This document shows positions 1 through 8,549 of a DNA stretch of 64,000 nt, piece after piece. The first letter of the stretch is position 1. The number at the start of each line of letters is the position of its first letter. The notes beneath the pieces are model-generated. The model was given only the letters and a program-made list of their open reading frames with translations. It made no database searches and had not been told where the DNA came from. The DNA is taken from NCBI GenBank assembly GCA_029552745.1, contig JAKPDK010000070.1, positions 124,001 to 188,000 of the forward strand, read 5' to 3'. This DNA is from Candidatus Hydrogenedentota bacterium. GTDB lineage: Bacteria; Hydrogenedentota; Hydrogenedentia; Hydrogenedentales; SLHB01. Both the position numbers and the translations under genes were made by a program.

Positions 1-1
1 C

Positions 2-1000
2 ATTGTGCGACTTGCTGCGGACTGTTACGCCGCGTTGTATGAAGCTCAAGGAACGGCGGCGATAGACCAATTGAATGCTAGCCAAAGGGCTCTGGCGGAG
101 CTAGCAAGTTTTGACCCTGTATTTCGTGAGATGGCCGAAGAGCTTGACTCAGCGCGTACCGTGATAGAAGAAGTGGCGCGGCGTGTACGCCAATTTGCGA
201 CAAATACGGAATTTGATCCGAATGAATTGAACACCATCAATGAGCGCCTGGCGCAAATTGGTACACTGAAACGAAAGTACGGTACGTGCATTGAAGAGAT
301 TTTGGAATATGCCGCGGTTGCAAAGAAAGAGATCGAGAATTTCGAACAACGAGACGAAAAGATTTTAGAGCTCCGCAGCAAAAGGGAAAAGATACAGCAG
401 GAAGCGTTAAGTCTTGCTGCAAAGTTGTCGGAAAAACGCCGCAAGGCAGCACGTCAGCTCGACAGAAACGTCACAGCGGTTTTAACGGAGCTGGGGATGG
501 GAGGCGGTGGGTTTGCCACTCATTTTGAGAATGTAGAACTTCGTAAGCGTGGCACGGAACAAGTGGAGTTTCTTCTCAGTGCTAATGTGGGCGAACAGCC
601 CAAGCCTTTGCGTATGGTTGCATCGGGTGGGGAGATCTCTAGGGTCATGCTCGCTATCAAAAGTGTCCTAGCCCAAGCAGACCAAGTGCCGACACTTGTT
701 TTTGATGAGATTGATGCAGGAGTTGGGGGGGCGACAGCGAACAAAGTGGCAGCGAAATTGGCGGAGTTGGCGGAAACTCACCAAGTGTTATGTATCACCC
801 ATTTGCCCGCGATCGCTGCTGCAGGCAAGACGCATATTCTTGTGACGAAGAACGAGGAAGGCAACCGTGCTCTGACGCGGATTGTAACCCTACAAAAAGA
901 GGAACGAGTAAAGGAAATCGCCCGTTTGCTTGACGGAACGGTAAGTGGGGTGAGTCTGGAACACGCGAAAAAGTTGCTTCGCGATAGTGTTAGAAAATGA
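2..1000 (+). CDS. recN: DNA repair protein RecN, C-terminal part (5' end outside window)
   Basis: RecN is an SMC-like ATPase that acts at DNA double-strand breaks in recombinational repair. The visible 332 codons hold the second half of the coiled coil (roughly residues 1-155) and the C-terminal nucleotide-binding half: the ABC signature SGGEISR at about 207-213, Walker B VFDEIDAGVGG at about 232-242, and THLPAIAA at about 265-272, which matches the RecN D-loop/H-loop block. RecN proteins are usually about 550-570 residues, so some 220 residues including Walker A lie upstream of the window. The reading frame is open to the left edge, so the GTG at position 5 is not a true start. The next gene is convergent, and no clear terminator follows. 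Confidence 0.94.
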   Translation: MVRLAADCYAALYEAQGTAAIDQLNASQRALAELASFDPVFREMAEELDSARTVIEEVARRVRQFATNTEFDPNELNTINERLAQIGTLKRKYGTCIEEILEYAAVAKKEIENFEQRDEKILELRSKREKIQQEALSLAAKLSEKRRKAARQLDRNVTAVLTELGMGGGGFATHFENVELRKRGTEQVEFLLSANVGEQPKPLRMVASGGEISRVMLAIKSVLAQADQVPTLVFDEIDAGVGGATANKVAAKLAELAETHQVLCITHLPAIAAAGKTHILVTKNEEGNRALTRIVTLQKEERVKEIARLLDGTVSGVSLEHAKKLLRDSVRK

Positions 1001-1068
1001 CGTTATCGGAAAGATGTCCCGCGGTAACAGAAACAGGCTTGTAGATTCATCCAACAAGGACAATCAAC

Positions 1069-2604
1069 TTATTGCAAGTATCCGATACTTTTGAGCTGCT
1101 GAATGGCGGTGTCGTCCAAGGTTGTCCGTGTGGGAGTGCTGCCAGCTAGCGGATGTTTGCCGTTGTCTTCAAAATGTTTCATTAGCAATTCATACAATTG
1201 GCGTTCCTTTTCCTCATCGGAAAGAGGCGTCGTCTCGCCACCAGTTTTTCCAAGATAGTAAAGTGTCTTGTCTCCCGTGTTGCGGTTCACGATAAGTTTG
1301 TAGTCTTCTAGACGAACCGCGGTAAGAAATAGATTGGCGGTGGGCAAAGAACCGCGGGTTTCGACAAAAATCGGGCGAGGCTCGTGAGTCATTGGGGGAT
1401 CGCTCAGCAAACTACGCCCTTGCCAGTGTTCATGAGATGGCAAACGAAGATGTTCGGCCAGAGTGGGTAAGATGTCGATCAATTCGACATCACGGGAAAT
1501 AATCCTAGGCGTTTTTCCCGGGAAACGGATTAGTAGCGGGACATGCGCGAGTTCTTCGTAGACTGTCTTGCTGTGTCCAACAGAGCCATGTTCCCAAAAC
1601 TCCTCCCCATGGTCTGCTGTGATGATGATGGTGGTTTCGGGAGCATTTTTCTCCAGCCAATTCAATAGCCGTTCCATTTCGTCGTCCGTATATCGTGATT
1701 CTGCCGCGTACATGTATTTGAGGTATTCTCTGCCATTTTCCGAAATATCACCGAATTGCCTGCTAGACTTTAACCCGAGCTGAAAGAAAACCTTGTCGAG
1801 ATAGTACCCCATTGTGAAGTTACGGATAAGTTCTTGGTCGGTATCGGAGAGCTGGGGAGGTTCCCCGAAAATGTGGTGGTACGATTCCGGCGGCTTATAG
1901 GGATGATGGGGGTCCATATAATGGAGGTACAAAAAGAAAGGCGTTTTAGATACCGAGATGTGGTCGAGGGCGAGGTCAGTGGCTTCATGGGCGTCGCCAT
2001 ATGGGTAGGATTTGAGAATGTACTCATCGAATCCGCGATTAATCCCGGAAGTCTCGTTCAGGTTCGCGTTTGTTTGTATGCCGATGGTCGTGTAGCCGTG
2101 CTCCTTCAGATACTCCGCCATAAGTGGAATATTTGGAGGAACACCGTCGACCGAAGGTTGTTGTTCCATTCCCAGGTTTACGGTCACTCCGTACAGGGTG
2201 TTGTGTACGGCAGGATAAAGCGAGGTAAATAGGCTTACGACGGCTGGTTTCGTCCAGGTGGCTTGTGTAGTGGCTCGCTGGTACATCCACGATTTGGAGG
2301 CGAAACGCTGCAGCTTGGGCATGATAGGCTCCTGATTACGTTGGCCTACCACATGATCGTAGCGCAACGAATCAATCACGATGAGTACCACGTTTTGCTT
2401 TGAGGGAGTCGTTGTTGTTTGTACTGCCGTCTTTTCGCTACTAGGTTTGACAGTGGATACCTCCGTGGTTTTTTGGGGGCTCTCTGTACAGGCTGCGAGG
2501 AAAAGGCAGATCACAATGCCGATGGGGGCAAGCAACCTCCACGACCTGGATCGTCGTCTATGGATCGAATCCTTTTTCGTATTCATGGCGTGCGTGTCAC
2601 TCAT
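1069..2604 (-). CDS. Sulfatase/alkaline-phosphatase superfamily lipoprotein
   Basis: A hydrolase of the sulfatase (alkaline phosphatase) fold, probably anchored to a membrane on the periplasmic side. The N-terminus has a basic stretch, a hydrophobic segment and a lipobox ending LFLAAC. Metal-site motifs are present: VVLIVIDSLRYDHV (first Asp), a HYMDPHHPY block and TADHGEEFWEHG with GHSKTVYEE. The nucleophile position is unusual: where formylglycine sulfatases have C/S-x-P-x-R, this protein reads TWTKPAVVSLFTSLYP, so Thr replaces Cys and the Arg is missing. A phosphodiesterase or phosphoglycerol-transferase type activity is therefore as likely as sulfatase. ATG at 2604 is chosen; a TTG at 2616 and an ATG at 2586 are in frame and none has a strong ribosome site. 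Convergent with recN. Confidence 0.8.
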   Translation of the reverse strand: MSDTHAMNTKKDSIHRRRSRSWRLLAPIGIVICLFLAACTESPQKTTEVSTVKPSSEKTAVQTTTTPSKQNVVLIVIDSLRYDHVVGQRNQEPIMPKLQRFASKSWMYQRATTQATWTKPAVVSLFTSLYPAVHNTLYGVTVNLGMEQQPSVDGVPPNIPLMAEYLKEHGYTTIGIQTNANLNETSGINRGFDEYILKSYPYGDAHEATDLALDHISVSKTPFFLYLHYMDPHHPYKPPESYHHIFGEPPQLSDTDQELIRNFTMGYYLDKVFFQLGLKSSRQFGDISENGREYLKYMYAAESRYTDDEMERLLNWLEKNAPETTIIITADHGEEFWEHGSVGHSKTVYEELAHVPLLIRFPGKTPRIISRDVELIDILPTLAEHLRLPSHEHWQGRSLLSDPPMTHEPRPIFVETRGSLPTANLFLTAVRLEDYKLIVNRNTGDKTLYYLGKTGGETTPLSDEEKERQLYELLMKHFEDNGKHPLAGSTPTRTTLDDTAIQQLKSIGYLQ

Positions 2605-2711
2605 GATGGCGTGCAACTTTCATTCATTTTAACACAGGGTGGCGTTAGACGGTTTTCTATGTTCGTAGCGCTTCGCTTGGAAGTTATGGTCGGTCAAGCC
2701 GCCGTCAAGTC

Positions 2712-3437
2712 TCAAAGCGGTTGACGACGGAGGAAAAATACAAAACATTGGGAAAGATTCAGAGGGATTAAGGGCTTTATGAATGTGTCCAAGAACTGTC
2801 TTGTGGTTTTTTCAAATTCGGTGATGACCCCGTCTTTTCTTTTGAAATACCAGGCGATATGGTCAACTCCGTTGTAAGGTTGCACACCCGTGACGTCCAA
2901 GTTCGCGGCGAGAAAAAGTTCTTTCCAACCGGACACCGTATGAAAGTCTGTGAGGCCTTCTTGTTCTTGGTCGTCTTCTTCGCCGTAAGCGAGGACACGC
3001 CACAGTGTGCCCACATAATATCGATTCGGGACGATGATCATCGCTTTCCCTGTAGGCTTCAACACGCGAAACATTTCTCGGAGACCGGAAAGAGGATTGT
3101 CGAAATGTTCCAGACTCCCTAGATTTGTGCAGTAATCAAACGTGGAATCGGGGAAAGGCAGACAATCGGCGCTGGCGCAAACCACATCGGGAGATCTTGT
3201 TTTTGCTTTCTGCAGAGCCGCTGTAGAAAAGTCGATGCCCAGAACCTTCAGGTTCGGGTTCATTTTACGCGCCGCTTCGAGAAAAAAACCTTGACCACAC
3301 GCGATGTCCAACACGGTGAAGTGGCTAGATGTACGGGGAATGTTCAACCATTCCACAAAGTGGCGATAATCTTCTCTTGGGAACCGTAGCTCGGCGATAT
3401 GATGAAGTCGATCATACTGTTCTCGCCGTGAACTCAC
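2712..3437 (-). CDS. Class I SAM-dependent methyltransferase (Methyltransf_11 type)
   Basis: A 241-residue Rossmann-fold methyltransferase. Motif I is VLDIACGQGFFLEAA, the acidic end of strand 2 is GIDFS, followed by the ASADCLPFPDSTFDYC region and a post-I block SLEHFDNPLSGLREMFRVLKPTG, the usual pattern of small-molecule or lipid methyltransferases of the UbiE/Methyltransf_11 group. The substrate cannot be read from the sequence. The start is GTG with a GAGGG ribosome site about 9 nt upstream. It lies downstream of the EF-G paralogue on the same strand with a 162-nt gap in which I see no gene or terminator. Confidence 0.8.
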   Translation of the reverse strand: MSSRREQYDRLHHIAELRFPREDYRHFVEWLNIPRTSSHFTVLDIACGQGFFLEAARKMNPNLKVLGIDFSTAALQKAKTRSPDVVCASADCLPFPDSTFDYCTNLGSLEHFDNPLSGLREMFRVLKPTGKAMIIVPNRYYVGTLWRVLAYGEEDDQEQEGLTDFHTVSGWKELFLAANLDVTGVQPYNGVDHIAWYFKRKDGVITEFEKTTRQFLDTFIKPLIPLNLSQCFVFFLRRQPL

Positions 3438-3599
3438 TTTTGTATTCCCTCAGGATGATTCTTCATGGGCATTGGAAACACATTTTGCTCCATTGCCCTT
3501 CGCGCAGAAGAAACGCCGTACCTCACATGATAAACTTGGTAGCTAATCAGATTCACCAAGTTGAAGTCTTTGTTGCAGTAAAAGTCAACAACGAGCCAA

Positions 3600-5633
3600 T
3601 TACGCTTCTTGTGTTTTTTGTGCCTCATAGGCAGCAATAAGTTGCTGCGCGATATGTTCAGGCACTTCTGCATAATGGGCGAATTTTAGGGAATAACTTC
3701 CTCGTCCGCCCGTTTTGCTGCGTAGTTCCGTTGAATACCGCAGAATTTCCGCTTCCGGCACAAGGGCGCGAATCCGTTGGCGTCCGCCTCCGGCAGGTTC
3801 CATTCCCAGAATACGTCCTCTCCGGCTGTTCAAGTCGCCATTTATGTCGCCCATGAATTCGTCAGGAACGGTCACCGTAATCTCCATAATTGGCTCCAAG
3901 AGGCACGGGCTTGCGCTCTTCACTCCCTTTTGGATGGCAAGAGAAGCAGCGATTTTGAACGCCATTTCGGAAGAGTCTACCTCGTGGTAGGAGCCATAGA
4001 AGAGTTCCACTTTGATATCAACTACGGGGTACCCCGCGATAACCCCTCGAGCCAGTGCTTCCTGAGCGCCCTTGTCAACTGCGGGGATGTATTGACGGGG
4101 AACCACACCGCCCACAATACTGTCAATAAATTCGTATCCCTTGCCGCGCTCATTGGGATGAAGTCTCAAGTGAACATCTCCGTACTGGCCGCGACCACCG
4201 GTCTGTTTCTTATATTTTCCTTGTGCTTCTGCCTTGCTACGGATGGTTTCCTTGTAAGCGACTTTGGGAGTACGCGTTTCTGCTTCCACGTGAAAACGCC
4301 GCTTCATCCTGTCAAGCAAAATTTCCAGTTGTAGATCGCCCATGCCGCGGATAACGTGCTCATTGGTGGCGGGGTCGCGATAATGGCTGAACGTAGGATC
4401 CTCTTCGGCGAGGCTATTCAATGCTTCTCCAAGTTTGTCTTCGTCTGCCCGAGACTTCGGAAAGATCGCTAACTTGACCATAGATTCAGGCAATTGGATG
4501 TCGGGCAGGATAACATCTGTGCCGGGAGACACAAGGGTGTTCCCAAAATGGGTATTTTTTAATTTTGCCATTGCTGCCAGATCGCCCGGACCCACTTTAT
4601 CCACGGGATTCTGTTCTTTCCCGGTCATGAAGAAGATTTTGCCCGTGCGTTCCTTCGTATCTGTGCTGGCGTTGTAGAATTCGGAATCGGAACGAAGCGT
4701 ACCGCTGAATACGCGGAAGAAGGTCAACTGACCGACATAGGGGTCAACGACACTGCGAAAAACTTGTGCAATAAAGGGTCCGTCCGGGTCGGGAGAGATT
4801 TCTATCTCTTCTTGGCCACGTTTTGCCTTGATCCTCCGTTTAAGGGGAGACGGAAATGCACTGGCGATCAGATCCATGAGCTCTTTAATGCCGACTTCTT
4901 TGGCTACACTTCCAGCCAATATAGGCACGATCTTGCCCGACTGGATACCTGTCTGAAGTCCCTGATTGAACTCTTCCGGGGAAAGTGTGCCTTCGCCAAG
5001 ATATTTTTCAAGCAAGGCATCATCGGATTCGGCAACGACGTCCATGATGGAAGAGCGAAGGCTTTCAATTTTGTCTGCCAAATCGGGATGATCTCCAGAG
5101 AGAACATTGACGACACCGGAAAGCTTCTCGCCTTGGCCTATGGGAACAATAATGGGGACACATTGTTGTCCATAAGCCTCTTGCAACTGCTGTACAACTT
5201 GGAAAAAGTCCGTATTTTCCCGGTCGAGTTTGTTTACAAAGATGGCTCGAGGAACATGATGTTTATCCGCATAGGCTACCGCGTTGTCAGTGCCTACTTG
5301 CACGCCGGTGCTGGCGTCCACCAGAATGACGAGCCCATCAAGAACCGGGACCGACGCAGCGACTTCTCCAATAAAATCGACATACCCCGGATGATCTACC
5401 AGATGGATCCGAGCGCCGTTCCAGTTGACATGCATCAATTTCATGCAGATGGTCTGTTGGCGTTGAATCTCTTCTTCAAGATAGTCACCGACGGTGTTTC
5501 CGTCCTCGACTTTTCCGATGCGGTTTGTCACACCGGCGGCATGCAAGATGTGTTCTATTAGCATCGTTTTACCTGTGCCGCCATGGCCAAGAATACCAAC
5601 ATTTCTCACTTTGTCCGCATCAACCGAGGTCAT
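3600..5633 (-). CDS. Elongation factor G-like GTPase (EF-G paralogue)
   Basis: A 677-residue translational GTPase with the full EF-G domain order: GTPase domain, domain II, and domains III-V with the conserved GMGDLQLEI and the late GGRGSYSLKF stretch. The G motifs deviate from housekeeping EF-G: G1 is GHGGTGKT (usually AHIDAGKT) and G3 is DHPGYVDF, with Tyr in place of the catalytic His of DTPGHVDF; G4 is NKLD. This matches the second EF-G-like family whose role in translation is unclear. The start is fixed by a GGAGG at 5642-5646, 8 nt before the ATG; an in-frame TTG at 5648 overlaps that ribosome site and is rejected. Transcription appears to start from the promoter at 5754-5783, leaving a roughly 110-nt leader. 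Confidence 0.9.
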   Translation of the reverse strand: MTSVDADKVRNVGILGHGGTGKTMLIEHILHAAGVTNRIGKVEDGNTVGDYLEEEIQRQQTICMKLMHVNWNGARIHLVDHPGYVDFIGEVAASVPVLDGLVILVDASTGVQVGTDNAVAYADKHHVPRAIFVNKLDRENTDFFQVVQQLQEAYGQQCVPIIVPIGQGEKLSGVVNVLSGDHPDLADKIESLRSSIMDVVAESDDALLEKYLGEGTLSPEEFNQGLQTGIQSGKIVPILAGSVAKEVGIKELMDLIASAFPSPLKRRIKAKRGQEEIEISPDPDGPFIAQVFRSVVDPYVGQLTFFRVFSGTLRSDSEFYNASTDTKERTGKIFFMTGKEQNPVDKVGPGDLAAMAKLKNTHFGNTLVSPGTDVILPDIQLPESMVKLAIFPKSRADEDKLGEALNSLAEEDPTFSHYRDPATNEHVIRGMGDLQLEILLDRMKRRFHVEAETRTPKVAYKETIRSKAEAQGKYKKQTGGRGQYGDVHLRLHPNERGKGYEFIDSIVGGVVPRQYIPAVDKGAQEALARGVIAGYPVVDIKVELFYGSYHEVDSSEMAFKIAASLAIQKGVKSASPCLLEPIMEITVTVPDEFMGDINGDLNSRRGRILGMEPAGGGRQRIRALVPEAEILRYSTELRSKTGGRGSYSLKFAHYAEVPEHIAQQLIAAYEAQKTQEA

Positions 5634-5753
5634 GAAAAAATCCTCCAACGTCTTAATGAACTCAAAGTTATTTCAAAAAAAGACCACTGTAGAGCAGCCC
5701 GAAATCAAGCATAAACACCCCATACGGTGAAAAACCGCCAGATGGGAGCCGCT

Positions 5754-5783
5754 ATTCTACCACCGAGACTCCGTCTATCTCAA
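5754..5783 (-). promoter_or_regulatory. Promoter of the EF-G-like gene
   Basis: On the minus strand TTGAGA (5783-5778), an 18-nt spacer and TAGAAT (5759-5754). The 16-bp core element lies exactly 13 nt upstream of the -35. The leader contains a small hairpin with arms CGGT/ACCG at 5725-5737. Confidence 0.6.
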
Positions 5784-5796
5784 ATCACTGTATAAG

Positions 5797-5812
5797 TCCA
5801 GTACCTTTGGCA
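5797..5812 (-). promoter_or_regulatory. 16-bp core element, copy 1
   Basis: Minus strand TGCCAAAGGTACTGGA, 13 nt upstream of the -35 of the EF-G-like gene. One of five copies in the window with identical promoter spacing, and also the outer end of dispersed element copy 1. Confidence 0.65.
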
Positions 5813-5925
5813 CTTTTTGTTATGTTGGATGAGGAATTGAAGAGAGGATTTTCAACGAAGATTATTAAGAGAAATGCACTGACGCGTAGTATCATGGTAG
5901 ATTCGATCTATCTATGCCCCCCTTA

Positions 5926-6210
5926 GTCCCCCCGCACGCGGGGGATAGCAGATTTCCGCATGCGGGGGATGGTTTTGTAGGGGCGGTTCGCGAACCGCCT
6001 GCACGATATACGCCGCACACGCGGGGGAGGATTAGCACCATATTCAGGAATATCCACAGGCGGTACGATGTCCCCGCACACGCGGGAAATGGCAACACTC
6101 GTAAACGATGGCATTCCGATGGATTCATGTCCGCGGTACATGCGGGGGATGGTTCTCCGCCGTGTTGTTCTTATGTCGTCCCTTGTTACTCCCTCCGTAT
6201 GCCGGGGACA
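5926..6210. CRISPR. Degenerate CRISPR-like repeat array (type I-E-like period)
   Basis: GC-rich palindromic units related to GTCCCCGCACACGCGGGGGA occur at about 5928-5946, 5955-5970, 6012-6030, 6070-6091, 6129-6150 and 6190-6210. Using the common GCGGGG position, the units lie at 5938, 5962, 6021, 6082, 6142 and 6201, giving steps of 24, 59, 61, 60 and 59 nt. Type I-E arrays have about 29-bp repeats of this palindromic form and about 61-nt periods. The units differ by several bases each, there is no cas gene in the window and no clear leader, so this is at best a decayed array. Confidence 0.4.
5982..5999. repeat. Perfect palindrome GGCGGTTCGCGAACCGCC
   Basis: An 18-bp perfect palindrome sitting in the spacer position between the second and third CRISPR-like units. 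It resembles short palindromic dispersed repeats seen in many environmental bacterial genomes. Confidence 0.55.
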
Positions 6211-6255
6211 CAAGGGGGCTGAGCCCTGCGCAGGGGATAGAAAGCCGTCCCCCGC

Positions 6256-6400
6256 TGTCATTGCGAGGAGTGCCGCAGGCACGACGTGGCAATCCCCTTA
6301 GGTACCCGGAGATTACCTCGACCCATGCCCCACGTCATCTTGCGCTATGCGGTTGAGGGGATTGCTTCGTCGCTTCGGGGACTTGCTCCTCGCAATGACA
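6256..6400. repeat. TGTCATTGCGAGG-type inverted repeat, copy 1
   Basis: Begins TGTCATTGCGAGGAG and ends CTCCTCGCAATGACA, with a CGACGTGGCAATCCCC block and a GGGGATTGCTTCGTCG block inside. Homologous along its length with 32134-32276, 37444-37587 and, in reverse, 39351-39483. A partial reverse copy follows near 6560-6595. Confidence 0.75.
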
Positions 6401-6408
6401 ACCGGGAA

Positions 6409-6428
6409 GGGCGAGGCATGCCTCGCCC
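6409..6428. repeat. 20-bp palindrome
   Basis: Perfect palindrome GGGCGAGGCATGCCTCGCCC immediately after the inverted repeat, another short palindromic dispersed-repeat form. It is absent from the other three copies of the large element. Confidence 0.6.
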
Positions 6429-6520
6429 CTACAGGACGGTTGGACTCGTTCCTGGCAATGACAACCGGGCGTACAAGCCTAGTCTGCGTCCTCGATGTAG
6501 TACCAAAGGTTTGTGAACTT

Positions 6521-7990
<1,470 letters not shown>

Positions 7991-8069
7991 ATATTGCCTG
8001 TGCGGTGACATGGGGCTATGTATACTCCATGGCGGGCTTGGTTTATTTTCTAACTAGGAGGAATTTCTT

Positions 8070-8462
8070 GTGTGGGATTCTGCGCTTCAATCTGTTTTTA
8101 TGAGTGTGGTTGCTGCGGCTGCTGAGACCAGCGGGACGCCGCCTTCGCAACCTGTCGCACCGCAAAACCCGATGGGCAGCATGTGGATTTTTCTGATTGG
8201 TATGCTGGCTATCATGTGGTTTTTTATGCTACGTCCCCAGCAGAAGCGAGAAAAAGAACGGCGCGAAATGCTTGCGTCTTTGGCAAAAGGTGACAAGGTG
8301 ATTACCACTGGAGGTATGATTGGCACGATTGTTGGATTGAACGAAAAGACAGTGGTCTTACGGGTTGGGGATGACTCCGGAGTCAAGATAGAGTTTTTGC
8401 GCGGGGCGGTCTCAAGAAAACTTTCTGAAGACAAGGGACGTTCCGGCGATGAAGAGTCGTAA
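8070..8462 (+). CDS. yajC: Preprotein translocase subunit YajC
   Basis: A small inner-membrane accessory of SecDF in Sec-dependent export. The 130-residue protein has one transmembrane segment (about residues 33-50, WIFLIGMLAIMWFFML) followed by the family hallmark RPQQKREKERREMLASLAKGDKVITTGGMIGTI. The start is GTG at 8070, set by an AGGAGG at 8056-8061 with 8-nt spacing. The N-terminal extension before the membrane segment is Ala/Pro/Gln rich. Lies 79 nt after tgt and 87 nt before secDF on the same strand, so probably one transcript. Confidence 0.93.
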   Translation: MWDSALQSVFMSVVAAAAETSGTPPSQPVAPQNPMGSMWIFLIGMLAIMWFFMLRPQQKREKERREMLASLAKGDKVITTGGMIGTIVGLNEKTVVLRVGDDSGVKIEFLRGAVSRKLSEDKGRSGDEES

Positions 8463-8549
8463 GTGCCATGTAGCTAATTATCCGATGTTTTTTGTTAATA
8501 GAGTTCAGTGTCATTTGGGATGGTTTTTCCCCTTGTATTGGAGCGGTAT

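Larger units (their letters stand above)
5797..6520. repeat. MITE-like dispersed element, copy 1 (expanded)
   Basis: One end is the core element at 5797-5812. The other end, near 6500-6520, reads outward TACCAAAGGTTTGTGAACTT, related to the first end in inverted orientation. Inside is a TGTCATTGCGAGGAG/CTCCTCGCAATGACA inverted-arm repeat (6256-6400), nearly the same along its whole length as the one at 37444-37587. This copy is about 350 bp longer than the other three: it contains the degenerate palindrome array at about 5925-6210, the palindrome at 5982-5999 and a second palindrome at 6409-6428. No transposase is encoded. Confidence 0.6.

Noticed and set aside
4764-5561. 265-codon plus-strand ORF opposite the EF-G-like gene
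   Set aside because: Lies wholly antisense to a well-conserved GTPase, has no family motifs or ribosome site; a codon-bias shadow.
6256-6400. Inverted-arm repeats read as rho-independent terminators
   Set aside because: The arms are about 145 bp apart, there is no T-tract, and the same sequence recurs upstream of promoters, which fits a dispersed repeat better.
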